Shown here: piece by piece, positions 1 through 8,840 of the stretch
Layout: every line of letters starts with the position of its first letter
Position numbering within the stretch: the stretch's first letter is position 1
Source: Kamptonema formosum PCC 10802
Lineage (GTDB): Bacteria > Cyanobacteriota > Cyanobacteriia > Cyanobacteriales > Oscillatoriaceae
Assembly (NCBI RefSeq): GCF_000332335.1
Contig: NZ_KB235948.1
Location: 3,882,548-3,918,619, forward strand
DNA: 36,072 nucleotides
Direction of reading: 5' to 3'
Notes under the pieces: generated by a model
The model's database searches: none
What the model was told of the DNA's origin: nothing
The model's input: only the letters and a program-made list of their open reading frames with translations
Program-made: the position numbers and the translations under genes

Positions 1-1
1 T

Positions 2-3000
2 GGAACGTTTTCATTAGACCGCAACGCTTTAGAGGAAATATTTGGCGGGGCGCTGTCAGAGGGAAGTCACACCCTTTATTTGCGGGCGATAGATGAATAT
101 GGCAATGTGTCGGGGTTTGAGGGGATTCGCTTCACCCTTGTGCCGGCGACCAATGATTCAGGCAGTTTGGACAGTGAAGTACAATTTAGTGTGGAACTCG
201 CCCAACTTTATGGGCTAGATCCTTATCCAGATGCGATTTCTCTGCCGGTTGGGGGGACTCGGCAATTGTCGGTGAAAGTAAACGAATTGCCCAATTCGCC
301 TGACTTAAATACTGATGAGTCGGGGACGCGATATGAGGTGAGTGACCCCTCAGTTTTGAGTGTGAGTGAGGACGGTTTAGTTACTGCATTGAAGTCGGGG
401 GACGCCACTGTAACGGTTAGCAACGGCTCAGCGGTGGAAGTGATTCCAATCCGTGCCGAAAATCCGCAACTCGGACCGGCAACTTTGGGAGCCGATGGGG
501 GTGTGGTGCGAGCTTCTGATGGCTCAATGGTAATGGTGGCTCCTGGCGCTCTAGAGGAAAACACAACTGTCAGCTTGACTCCGCTGAGTCGGCAGGATTT
601 ATCGCTGCCTATTCCTGAGGGTTTGGGGTTTGCCGGTGCGTTCAATTTAGATGCTGGGGATGACCCGATGAAGGTGCCGGTTCAACTGGCAATTCCCGCA
701 CCGGCAGGTTTGCCGGAGGGAACTCAAGTCTTCTTCATGCGAGAAGGGGCACTGCCAGACGCTCAAGGCACTTGGAACCCAACTTGGCTGATAGAAGAAA
801 CGGGTGTGGTGTCTGGCGGAACTATCCGCACCTCTTCGCCACCGTGGAACGGTGTAAATACTTCGGGCAGATGGGTAATTAATTACTTTGTCCCTGGATA
901 TAACCCAACCGGTTTTAATCCATTCGCCCCCTCGTCGGCTGCTGCAGACGCCATCTCGATTGCTACTGACTTAAGCCTTCAAACCACCCATCTGGCAGCG
1001 CGACTTGGTTTTATCGGTATAATTGCAGCAACAACCACTCAATTTGTCGCGACAGCCTTACTCCTCGCGTACTTGGCTAAATATCTGCAATCCGACTCGC
1101 TGGAGGTGATCGCAATTCCTAAGGTCGGACTGCCGGTTTTTAACACAGCGGGTGTCGAGCTGAACCCAGAGGGGATTCCGTCCTTCAAGGCAGTTTTGAA
1201 CGCACCGGCTCAGGAGGCAGATCCCCTGTCCCCACCGGCGCTTCAAGAAGCCGAGCTGAGATTTGAGAACAGCGAGCCGGTTGTGTTTCTCAGAGGGAGC
1301 AATTTCCTGAACGACTTCGGCGGTACCGGCAGCAATTTTACAGACTTGACTGCCAAATTTTACGTTGGGAATAGGGTTTATGAAGGTGAGGTGCTGCCTG
1401 AATCCGGGAAAGAGCTAGAAGACAACCGGTATGAAGTCGCGGTTAAGGTGCCCTATACTGTACCCCTCGGCGAATCCCGAATTGTTTTATCGCGCCAGCA
1501 GAAAGAGCAGCCCGGTCCGGGTCAGCAAGATTACGAAATTGTCGAACTGGACAGCGAAGAAGATATTCGGCTAGCGCCTAACTGTGTTGAGCTAGCGCTG
1601 GTGGCGCAGCAGTCTGAGGATGTAATTAGTGTTATAAATGGCAAGCAGTTGGGGACTGCCGGTAATAGCAGTGATTTGCTAACAGCTCGCATTCCGGTGG
1701 GGACTGCTGACCGGCAGGATGGTCCGGCGGAATTGGCGGCGGTTGCTAGTGCGACGAGAGCTTATGTGCCTCTGGAACAGTCTGGTCGCGTGGCGGTGGC
1801 AGATTTGATGGCGCTGCGCCAAGTGGATACTAATCCGGAAACGCCGGAGGTAGAGCCTATTGATTTGCCTGCCGGTGCGAAACCGCGAACAATTGCTATT
1901 GATCCATCAGAGGAGTTCGCCTATATTGCTGACGGTGCCAGCGGCAGTATTTACGTCCTGGATATTGACCCGTTCTCGGAAAATTATCATCAGGTAGTAC
2001 ATACGATTTCGGTCAGCCCTGCGCCTTCGGGGCTGCGCCAGATTGCTATTAGCAGCGACGGACGCCGGCTGTTCGCCACAGCGCTTAGCGGTTACATTTT
2101 TGTCATCAATATTGACCCGAATGACCGGCCCACAGATTTGAATCAGAATTCCCGCAAGTGGCGCGAACAGATAGGAGCCATCTCGATGTTATCGGGAACG
2201 GAGGGAATTGCCCCTACTTCCAATCCGCTGCAGATGGCTTTTACCAACCGGCTTAGAGACAATCAGGGCTTTGGGGTGCTGGAAATTACGAATGATGACC
2301 CCCTTAATTTTGCCGCGTTCGCTCGCTACGCATCGTTAAGTTTGGGGGATTTTGGGGATTACTTTGATGTCAACAGAGCGGTGGCGGTAACTGTAACGCG
2401 GGATGGGCGGTATGCGTTTGTCGCGGCGATTAATGACAGCCCTCAAACAAACGTGGAAAGCGTTGATGGGCCGAGGGCCGGCAGTAATATTGGGATTATT
2501 AAAGATCCGCTCGGCCCCGCACCGCAATTGGTGGCGGCCACCCGGCCCATTCCGAAGGGACTCACCACTGACTTGGTGCTTTCAAGTGATGAAAAATACC
2601 TGACGGTTTCTTATCCAGGGCTGCAATTGCAGTCTTCTTCTCCTGAGCAAAAGGGCGCTAGTTTTATTTATGATGTTGAGGAGATTATAAAGGCTGTTGA
2701 GAATCCGGGCAATTACTGGCTGGATAGCTACAGCAGGGGGGCAGGTAGCATTGCTTTTAATGCGAGCAGTAAGCGTGCGGCTGCGGCAAGGGATTTGCTT
2801 TTCGTGCCGGTGGATGACATCAATCCGGATATTAGTGTGGCTGCGGATTACGAGATTATCGGGGGGAACTGGGTGAATCAGTTCACTTTTGGTGTGCCGC
2901 AGGATAGCAATCGCGCTCCTATTGGGATGGTGAGTCCTAAGGGTTTGACTGTAGCGTCAGCGAGAGACTGGGTGGATTTGGTGAGTCCGGGTGCCGGTGG

Positions 3001-3271
3001 CAGTACAGATGACCTCACTCCTACGTTTGAGTGGAAGTTTAAAGATGACAGTATTCAGTGCGGTCTTCCCAATCTGTCTCCTCAAGATATTAGTGAGGTG
3101 AATTTGTATGTGAGCGTGTTTCCCAAAGGCCAGGGATTGTTGCCGAAGGACAGGTGGGAGGGATTGGGGAATGTGACACCGGAACGGGATTACAATCCCA
3201 ACCGCGTCCTCACGGCTAAGTGGAAGAATGGTGCGTGGACTTGGAATGGGCAGTACCAGTGGGGACTTTGA
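2..3271 (+). CDS. Large surface/secreted protein, N-terminal part (partial at window edge, frameshifted at 3' end)
   Basis: The frame is open from base 2, so the true start lies outside the window; the first in-frame start-like codon (TTG at 80) is probably internal. In order I see an Ig-like tail, a BIG2-type Ig-like domain (about nt 220-460, ending in the typical 'SEDGLVTALKSGDATVTV' pattern), a ZU5/GAIN-like stretch (about 470-860, 'APGALEENTTVSLTPL'), a hydrophobic segment near 1010-1080, an IPT-like region (about 1250-1500) and YVTN-type beta-propeller repeats (about 1590-2800). This is typical of very large secreted or surface adhesin-like proteins. Translation stops at TGA 3269-3271, but the same protein evidently continues in the next frame (3228-6170). 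Removing one G from the G4 run at 3261-3264 joins the frames as Q-W-D-F-D-E-F-T. The native protein would exceed 2,050 residues. Function is inferred from architecture only. Confidence 0.85.
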   Translation, partial: GTFSLDRNALEEIFGGALSEGSHTLYLRAIDEYGNVSGFEGIRFTLVPATNDSGSLDSEVQFSVELAQLYGLDPYPDAISLPVGGTRQLSVKVNELPNSPDLNTDESGTRYEVSDPSVLSVSEDGLVTALKSGDATVTVSNGSAVEVIPIRAENPQLGPATLGADGGVVRASDGSMVMVAPGALEENTTVSLTPLSRQDLSLPIPEGLGFAGAFNLDAGDDPMKVPVQLAIPAPAGLPEGTQVFFMREGALPDAQGTWNPTWLIEETGVVSGGTIRTSSPPWNGVNTSGRWVINYFVPGYNPTGFNPFAPSSAAADAISIATDLSLQTTHLAARLGFIGIIAATTTQFVATALLLAYLAKYLQSDSLEVIAIPKVGLPVFNTAGVELNPEGIPSFKAVLNAPAQEADPLSPPALQEAELRFENSEPVVFLRGSNFLNDFGGTGSNFTDLTAKFYVGNRVYEGEVLPESGKELEDNRYEVAVKVPYTVPLGESRIVLSRQQKEQPGPGQQDYEIVELDSEEDIRLAPNCVELALVAQQSEDVISVINGKQLGTAGNSSDLLTARIPVGTADRQDGPAELAAVASATRAYVPLEQSGRVAVADLMALRQVDTNPETPEVEPIDLPAGAKPRTIAIDPSEEFAYIADGASGSIYVLDIDPFSENYHQVVHTISVSPAPSGLRQIAISSDGRRLFATALSGYIFVINIDPNDRPTDLNQNSRKWREQIGAISMLSGTEGIAPTSNPLQMAFTNRLRDNQGFGVLEITNDDPLNFAAFARYASLSLGDFGDYFDVNRAVAVTVTRDGRYAFVAAINDSPQTNVESVDGPRAGSNIGIIKDPLGPAPQLVAATRPIPKGLTTDLVLSSDEKYLTVSYPGLQLQSSSPEQKGASFIYDVEEIIKAVENPGNYWLDSYSRGAGSIAFNASSKRAAAARDLLFVPVDDINPDISVAADYEIIGGNWVNQFTFGVPQDSNRAPIGMVSPKGLTVASARDWVDLVSPGAGGSTDDLTPTFEWKFKDDSIQCGLPNLSPQDISEVNLYVSVFPKGQGLLPKDRWEGLGNVTPERDYNPNRVLTAKWKNGAWTWNGQYQWGL

Positions 3272-6170
3272 TGAGTTTACGCTTCCTGATGAGCGGATAT
3301 TGACTGCCGGTCAGACTTACCACTGGGCTGTGGAAGCTATGACGGCTCAAGGAGACAGAAAAATTGTCACGGATAAGTTTAAAACTTTGCTTCCTCAACC
3401 GGCTGCTGGGAGCAATACGTTCAGTAGCGTGACTGTGTTGACTCGCGGGTTTGAACCTATCTCAGGATACAAGATTGACCAGCAATTCGAGGCAATGGCC
3501 AAGCATATTGTCTCAGACGGCGGTTCGATTGTCAGCTATAATTCCGAAACCGGCAAGTGGAATCCTATGCAAGGAAGTAAGAGCCCTAAACTCGGCAAAC
3601 CCCTAGTGCTGATTCCGGGATGGGAGCACTCCCCTGCAGAAACCGCTTTAAATTCTGGGTTTGCTGAGGCGGCGGCGGATGCCTTTTTTGCCTCACTGGT
3701 GCAGCTGGATCAGTCCTTAGGAGGTAGTGTGGGAGAGGGGAGCGGCTCAGGGCTGAAGCTGTATAATAATGAAGGTGATTTGATTCGCACTATGGGCTCT
3801 CTATTTCAATCACCGCTACACTTTATTGGCTTCGGCCAGGGCGCTGTGATTAACAGTGAGATTGTTCAGCGCTTGGGTACGTTCTTTCCGAAAAAGGATT
3901 ACTCTAATGCTTTTCCCGATTCCCAGATGACGACAGTTGACCCCCACGACTTCTTGCAGGAGTCTTTGTGGTCTCAAAGCGTTCGCGACCCGCAGGTGAA
4001 GGTTTGGGAAAATGTTACTTTTGCGGACAATTACTACCAGGATGTAATTCCGGCAACTGAACCGAAAACTTTCACATTTAATGGTCGGGAGATTGAGGGA
4101 GCGGATTTGAATGTATCTCTGGGGAACTGGGCTGGATTTACTGAAGTGGATGACAAAAAAGGTGGCAACCACAGGCAGGCTCTAGCTTGGTATGCGGGAA
4201 CGGCGAACCTCAGCGGAAGTCAACTTCCGGCAAAGGATGGAGAGTATATCTACCGCCGGCTTGGGGATTTGGAGCCGGCTGACCGGACTCCCAACAGTGA
4301 TAAGATTTGGTACACGCCCGATTACAGGGGATATCCCTTTATCCACGGCTCTCAAAATGCTCCTTGGGAGGGGATTGGCACGGGTTGGTTCCACTCAGTT
4401 TTAGGGGGCGGTAAGGACAAGCGCCGAGATCCGCTTCTTGGGATTCGCACTCCAGTAAGTGAGGACAATACCGCTGAAGCTAGAATGCGGGGCGACTTTG
4501 CGGTTCCGACTCTCTTTAATGGGAATTTTGACGCGATTAGCACTCTCCGCTCAAGTCAGAGCATTCCAGGCTGGTCTTTTTATAACGGTGGACAAGATGT
4601 GTCGCAAGCGTCTTTAGTTAACTGGACGAATATTCCCTCTCTGTCACAGCCTTTTCAAATTGGATGGGCACAACAACCAACAGCAGCCAATCCTAATGGA
4701 GTGCCTCTCCTTGGAACTTATTTGGGACAATTAGGTATTGCCCCAGACGATCCTAATTACAAAAACTATGCTTTGAGGCTCACTGTCGGCCAAGAAATTA
4801 CACACAATCGTTTTGTTGTACCTGATTGGGGCGTATTGCGATTTGACCTCAACGTTCCTCAGCCCAATGGGGGCACACTAGAAGTCTGGATGAAAGCGGA
4901 AGAACCTGGGGCAAATTGGCAGCGTTTAAGCACTTTCACCAGTAATAGCACTGAGCAAAGGGCGGAGGAACTCTTCGGAGTAGATCTGCGACGAGGAGAT
5001 GCTATTAATCAAATTGGAGTGGCAAGGTATCGAAATACTCGTATAGGAGTTGACACGATATTAGGCAGGCGGGGTTTTGAGACTTTTCACCTCAATGTGC
5101 CGCCAAATCTTCGAGGGAAGGTGGCAACCCTCAAATTTAGCTTGCAAGGAAGCACAAATGAAGTCTATTTAGATAATGTCTTTTTTCAGAGTTCCCATCT
5201 CAAGTTCGGCAATCCAGGCTTACTTATAGCAGAACCAATTACTGAAGGCGCTTCTGAAGTCAGGCAGTCAGCTAGAGTTGATGAAATCAATCAAGCCCAC
5301 AATTACCTAATTGAAAGACCGCAGTACAGTTTGTCCTACAACAACGACAGAAAGATTCCTAATTGGGTGAGCTGGCAATTAAACCAAACACATCTCGGCC
5401 CCACTAGCAGATATGATAATCCTTTTAGGAGGGACTATACACTGCCCACTTCTTTTGGCAATCAACCTCTTGATGGGACTTATATTGGAAGGCGTTACGA
5501 CAGAGGTCACATGGTTGCTTCGTCACATTGGACGAGTTCTGTCAAAGACAACATAGAAACTTTTATGCTGACCAACGTTTTGCCGCAGTTTGTAGATAAC
5601 AATCGATACTTTAGTGGTATTCCCGATAGATCGTCTTTTGCCGCTGCGTGGTATAACCTGGAAGCAGAGTCTCGTGCTATGGTTACTAATCTTGGCTGGG
5701 AGCTTTATAACATTGCTGGCGGGATTGGAAACAACTGGAGCCCACAACGTGCGAGCAGAGCGACTGATTTCTATGCGAACGACTTTACAGATCCCAGCAA
5801 TTTACAAACACTGGGTGTTCATATTCCTGAATGGACTTGGAAAATTATCTTAGGGTTGGAACCCGGTCAAGGCATAGAAGATGTAACAGTTGATACGCCA
5901 GTCATTGCTGTTATGACTCCCAACCGAGCAGAACCAGCGCAATTTTACCCTCCTCTAGGAACTCCGGATCAACAAGTACAACACCCACTTTATCCAGATC
6001 GCTTGATAGCTCGAAATGATTGGAGAAATTGGCGGAATTGGCAAGTTTCTATTGACCAAATTGAACAAGAAACAGGATTTGACTTTTTCTCCAATCTTCC
6101 TGATGAAATTGAAGAGAGTCTCGAACGGGATATTACTAACTTCCCTAATCTGGGATTGAGATCAGCGTAG
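3228..6170 (+). CDS. Continuation of the large surface protein: degenerate alpha/beta-hydrolase-like region and C-terminal DNA/RNA non-specific endonuclease (NucA-type)
   Basis: This is most likely the downstream part of the gene at 2-3271, displaced by a one-base frameshift; coding in this frame is credible from about nt 3265. It continues a fibronectin/Ig-like strand pattern ('TAGQTYHWAVEAM'), then a region with a lipase-like beta strand ('LVLIPGWEHS') and a nucleophile-elbow-like G201-F-G-Q-G205, where the expected Ser of G-x-S-x-G is Gly. The C-terminal quarter (about residues 690-930) matches the NUC1/NucA nuclease family: D-R-G-H with the catalytic His at residue 761 (codon 5508-5510), then T-N-V-L-P-Q and D-N-N with the Mg-binding Asn position at about 792, and W-Y-N-L-E. 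About nine extra residues separate the Asn from the W-x-x-L-E motif compared with NucA. Active-site residues look intact, so the nuclease domain could be functional if the frame is restored. Role (nutrient scavenging, eDNA turnover, or toxin tip) is unknown. Confidence 0.85.
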   Translation: MVRGLGMGSTSGDFDEFTLPDERILTAGQTYHWAVEAMTAQGDRKIVTDKFKTLLPQPAAGSNTFSSVTVLTRGFEPISGYKIDQQFEAMAKHIVSDGGSIVSYNSETGKWNPMQGSKSPKLGKPLVLIPGWEHSPAETALNSGFAEAAADAFFASLVQLDQSLGGSVGEGSGSGLKLYNNEGDLIRTMGSLFQSPLHFIGFGQGAVINSEIVQRLGTFFPKKDYSNAFPDSQMTTVDPHDFLQESLWSQSVRDPQVKVWENVTFADNYYQDVIPATEPKTFTFNGREIEGADLNVSLGNWAGFTEVDDKKGGNHRQALAWYAGTANLSGSQLPAKDGEYIYRRLGDLEPADRTPNSDKIWYTPDYRGYPFIHGSQNAPWEGIGTGWFHSVLGGGKDKRRDPLLGIRTPVSEDNTAEARMRGDFAVPTLFNGNFDAISTLRSSQSIPGWSFYNGGQDVSQASLVNWTNIPSLSQPFQIGWAQQPTAANPNGVPLLGTYLGQLGIAPDDPNYKNYALRLTVGQEITHNRFVVPDWGVLRFDLNVPQPNGGTLEVWMKAEEPGANWQRLSTFTSNSTEQRAEELFGVDLRRGDAINQIGVARYRNTRIGVDTILGRRGFETFHLNVPPNLRGKVATLKFSLQGSTNEVYLDNVFFQSSHLKFGNPGLLIAEPITEGASEVRQSARVDEINQAHNYLIERPQYSLSYNNDRKIPNWVSWQLNQTHLGPTSRYDNPFRRDYTLPTSFGNQPLDGTYIGRRYDRGHMVASSHWTSSVKDNIETFMLTNVLPQFVDNNRYFSGIPDRSSFAAAWYNLEAESRAMVTNLGWELYNIAGGIGNNWSPQRASRATDFYANDFTDPSNLQTLGVHIPEWTWKIILGLEPGQGIEDVTVDTPVIAVMTPNRAEPAQFYPPLGTPDQQVQHPLYPDRLIARNDWRNWRNWQVSIDQIEQETGFDFFSNLPDEIEESLERDITNFPNLGLRSA

Positions 6171-6192
6171 GCTGACGCTCAACCAGCAACGC

Positions 6193-6678
6193 TCACCAAT
6201 CGTGGTCGCAAAATTCAATCACAGTCCCGTCTTCCAGAGGAAGATTGCTGACTATAGTGCCTTCAAAATCGACGGTACTTATATTCTTGGCACCAGTAAA
6301 ATTTGCTGTCCCCAATTGAGTTTGGGTTATTGCAGCACGCCTCAAGTCAGCACCACTCATATTCGTATCTATCAGCTCGACAGCTTGTAGGAAAGCTTCA
6401 GTTAAGTTAGCCCCACTCAAGTTAGTGCGAGTCAGGTTGCACTGAGCCAAGATAGCACGAGTCAGATTAGCATTACTCAAATCGGCATCCGTAAGATCGG
6501 CACCAGCCAAGTTGGAATTACTCAGGTCGGCTCCACTTAAGTTGATACCGCTCAAGTCCGCTCCCCTATAATTGTCATTCCAAGGGTCAGAGCCACTGAT
6601 GTTAGCGTCCCTGAGATTGACCCCGGCAAAATTCCTCTCTCCTGCCGCGTACCGTCTTCGCAATTCCTCGCCGTCCAT
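6193..6678 (-). CDS. Pentapeptide-repeat protein (copy A of a tandem pair)
   Basis: A 161-residue protein with about 20 consecutive A(D/N)LxX pentapeptides ('GADLSGINLSGADLSNSNL'), which fold as a right-handed quadrilateral beta-helix. The N-terminal 'MDGEELRRRYAAGERNFAGVNLR' region is the usual capping segment of cyanobacterial family members. The ATG at 6678 is preceded by GAGGAG with a 4-base spacing, a good ribosome binding site. It is convergent with the nuclease gene, 22 bases from its stop codon. It is near-identical to the gene at 6771-7256, differing mainly in residues 120-145 (RRAAITQTQLGTANFT versus FRAEISQTRLGKTNLA). Biochemical function is unknown; family members include DNA mimics and structural proteins. 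Confidence 0.85.
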   Translation of the reverse strand: MDGEELRRRYAAGERNFAGVNLRDANISGSDPWNDNYRGADLSGINLSGADLSNSNLAGADLTDADLSNANLTRAILAQCNLTRTNLSGANLTEAFLQAVELIDTNMSGADLRRAAITQTQLGTANFTGAKNISTVDFEGTIVSNLPLEDGTVIEFCDHDW

Positions 6679-6770
6679 AATTCTCCTCTAGAATCCGTTT
6701 ACATTCTCGATTACAATATTAACTTTTCCAATCAAACGAGCGCCGTAGGCTGAGGCTCAACCAGCAACCG

Positions 6771-7256
6771 TCACCAATCGTGGTCACAAAATTCAATCAC
6801 AGTTCCGTCTTCCAGAGTAAGATTGTGGACTATAGTCCCTTCAAAATTGACGGTACTTATATTCTTGGCACCAGCAAGATTGGTTTTCCCCAATCGAGTC
6901 TGGCTTATTTCAGCACGAAACAGGTCAGCACCACTCATGTTGGTATCCATCAGCTCGACAGCTTGTAGGAAAGCTTCAGTTAAGTTAGCCCCACTTAAGT
7001 TAGTGCGAGTCAGGTTGCACTGAGCCAAGATAGCATGAGTTAGATTAGCATTACTCAAATCGGCATCCGTAAGATCGGCACCGGCAAAGTTGGAATTACT
7101 CAGGTCGGCTCCACTTAAATTGATACCGCTCAAGTCCGCTCCCCTATAATTGTCATTCCAAGGATCAGAGCCACTGATGTTAGCGCCCCTGAGATTGACC
7201 CCGGCAAAATTCCTCTCCCCCGCCGCGTACCGTCTTCGCAATTCCTCGCCGTCCAT
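6771..7256 (-). CDS. Pentapeptide-repeat protein (copy B of the tandem pair)
   Basis: A 161-residue pentapeptide-repeat protein, aligned over its full length with the 6193-6678 gene. I place the start at ATG 7256 (MDGEEL), where the paralogue starts and where GAGAGAAG lies just upstream. A longer open frame back to GTG 7385 exists, but its extra 43 residues show no pentapeptides or similarity and are probably untranslated. Expected to form a small beta-helix rod. Function unknown. The two copies differ by scattered substitutions, many in the third codon position, so copy B is likely still translated. Confidence 0.82.
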   Translation of the reverse strand: MDGEELRRRYAAGERNFAGVNLRGANISGSDPWNDNYRGADLSGINLSGADLSNSNFAGADLTDADLSNANLTHAILAQCNLTRTNLSGANLTEAFLQAVELMDTNMSGADLFRAEISQTRLGKTNLAGAKNISTVNFEGTIVHNLTLEDGTVIEFCDHDW

Positions 7257-7453
7257 AATTCTTCTCTCGAATTCGCTTACACCTTCAATAATAGCGCAAT
7301 CGCCTCTCTGAGCGCCTGGGTAACTAGCGCGGCTGTTCCCCGCGACGCGATTGCAACCCCAACCGGCTGAACAGTCAACCCCCAACTCCCCACCATGCCG
7401 GCAGGCATCTCATACCTTTCCGAGCAACTCCTACCGCCATATAGTCCTTTTTA

Positions 7454-8161
7454 CTAACTCGTATAAATTCTCCCATCTGGAAGAATGGTTTCTGAAAAAA
7501 TCACGCCTGCCGTTGCAAGCCGGTTGAGAGTTTCATCGCTTAAATTTGTCTCCCAAATGTCTGCCCCAATCAAATCCGCATGGCTCAGGTTAACATTTAC
7601 CATTTCTACAGTCATTTCGCTTCCTTTGAGAGCGGCGTGACTGAAATCGGCACGATGTAGCCTAGTTTCTTGTAGAACAGCTCCCTTTAGATTGGCAAAA
7701 ACAAAGTTTGTATCTTCTAAGAAACACGCATAGAAACAAGAGCCTTTTAATTGGGCAAGTTGCAGATTTACTTTTTGCAAACGTACCTCGAAATAAGCCC
7801 CATTCAATTTGGCTTGGTAGAAGTTAGTTTCTAGAAAATCTTCTCCCCCCAAGTGAGCCCCACATAAGTTAGCACCGGCAAAATTCGTTCTCTGGAAGCT
7901 TCCCCCAAGTACGGCCCCTTTCAAACTGGCTTTTTCAAGATTAGCATCGTTTAAACTGACCCCACCTAGTTGGGCTCCATCTAACGAGGCCATACGCAGG
8001 TCAGACCCATCCAATCTGGCTCCATCAAGATTGGCTCCTTTCAATTTAGCGTCTCTCAAGTAGACTCCCTCCAAATTTGCATTGCGCAAATTGACTCCCG
8101 TAAAATCGCGCTCGCCGGCTGCGTACCGGTCAATTAACTCTCCTACTGCCATTCTTTCCAT
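7454..8161 (-). CDS. Pentapeptide-repeat protein, larger paralogue
   Basis: A 235-residue protein made almost wholly of pentapeptides ('ANLEGVYLRDAKLKGANL'), opening with the same cap as its neighbours (LIDRYAAGERDFTGVNLR) and ending in a segment without repeats (L-P-D-G-R-I-Y-T-S). The ATG at 8161 has AGGAAAA just upstream; an ATG three codons later is also possible. It is the third of four same-strand pentapeptide genes and is more diverged than the tandem pair. The L-P-D-G-R-I-Y-T end is shared with the remnant at 8270-8581, showing that those two are sister copies. Function unknown. Confidence 0.85.
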   Translation of the reverse strand: MERMAVGELIDRYAAGERDFTGVNLRNANLEGVYLRDAKLKGANLDGARLDGSDLRMASLDGAQLGGVSLNDANLEKASLKGAVLGGSFQRTNFAGANLCGAHLGGEDFLETNFYQAKLNGAYFEVRLQKVNLQLAQLKGSCFYACFLEDTNFVFANLKGAVLQETRLHRADFSHAALKGSEMTVEMVNVNLSHADLIGADIWETNLSDETLNRLATAGVIFSETILPDGRIYTS

Positions 8162-8269
8162 GTTTTTCCTCCGAGAGAGAAGCTTTACTGTCTATTCTAG
8201 CACCCTATTTTGCAGGAGTCAACCTCAACCTTGGCCCGTGCCTGAGCTTCTTGGAAATGTCCCCTTATT

Positions 8270-8581
8270 TTATACCGTGGGAGAGTGACCAGTATATATT
8301 CTTCCATCTGGCAGAGTGGTGCCGGCGAAAATTACTCCTTCACTTTGCAGCCGCTGGATTGCTAACTCTTCCTTTACATTGGCTCCCAAAATTCCTGTGA
8401 CTCCTAGCAACCGGGCGTAGCTTAGGTTAACATCTCTCATGTAAGCCTGTAAGTAGGCACCGCTCAGATTAGCATTAGTAAGATCGACCCGGTTCAGCAC
8501 AACCCCATCTGATTGGCCCTTTCCAGAAACTAGGTTTCCCCAAGAAACCTGGTTTCTCGATCTTCCGTTTAGCAAACTCAA
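8270..8581 (-). pseudogene. Pentapeptide-repeat protein remnant, N terminus replaced by repeat-derived sequence
   Basis: The 103-codon frame keeps the C-terminal end of the pentapeptide family ('LTNANLSGAYLQAYMRDVNL', then L-P-D-G-R-I-Y-T), like the neighbour at 7454-8161. It has lost the 'RYAAGERDF' cap and most repeats. Codons 6-20 are encoded by a pair of AGAAACC palindromes (8525-8558) that also occur elsewhere in the window. I read it as a 5'-truncated gene whose residual frame runs into an inserted repeat. It may still be translated, but I see no convincing start signal. Confidence 0.65.
8525..8558. repeat. AGAAACC-type palindromic repeat pair
   Basis: AGAAACTAGGTTTCC (8525-8539) and AGAAACCTGGTTTCTC (8543-8558) are two imperfect palindromes in tandem. 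Related units occur at 10847-10880, near 11483-11505, at 11574-11588 and split around 14768-14824, so this is a dispersed family of this genome. Confidence 0.75.
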
Positions 8582-8625
8582 CCCGATATAAGCCGTGTCA
8601 GCCGGCTCTTAAACTCCCATATCCA

Positions 8626-8654
8626 AATAAAAAAAACTGCACTTACAAGTGCAG
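8626..8654 (-). terminator. Rho-independent terminator for minus-strand transcription
   Basis: Stem CTGCACT/AGTGCAG (8637-8643 with 8648-8654), loop TACA. On the minus strand it is followed by a run of eight U (A-run 8629-8636). It would end transcripts coming from the small genes at 8841-9673. Confidence 0.75.
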
Positions 8655-8840
8655 CTCTCTCAAAAGTCCTAGGAAGAAAATCTCTAGTATATAATAGCTA
8701 GTAATCAAAGCACGCCCTGCCAAAGCTTGGCCAATCCCTCAATCCTGAGAGCGACTTGACGTGCAGCCCTAAGTTGGCCATCGCACTGATAGGATGAATC
8801 ATTTGTAAAAAAAATTAATAATTCTTAATTTAACCGGCCC

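Larger units (their letters stand above)
6168..7266. repeat. Tandem duplication, unit about 578 bp, containing two pentapeptide genes
   Basis: The sequence beginning GTAGGCTGACGCTCAACC at 6168 recurs as GTAGGCTGAGGCTCAACC at 6746, and similarity runs through both pentapeptide genes to their ribosome binding sites (about 6690 and 7266). The offset is about 578 bases. The first copy's edge overlaps the stop codon of the nuclease gene (TAG at 6168-6170). Confidence 0.8.

Noticed and set aside
7257-7385. Upstream extension of the second pentapeptide gene to GTG 7385
   Set aside because: The paralogue starts at the equivalent of ATG 7256 with a ribosome binding site; the added residues are not pentapeptide-like.
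6193-8581. Pentapeptide proteins as immunity partners of the nuclease
   Set aside because: They are on the opposite strand and belong to a widespread family with no known nuclease-inhibitor members of this type; no evidence beyond neighbourhood.
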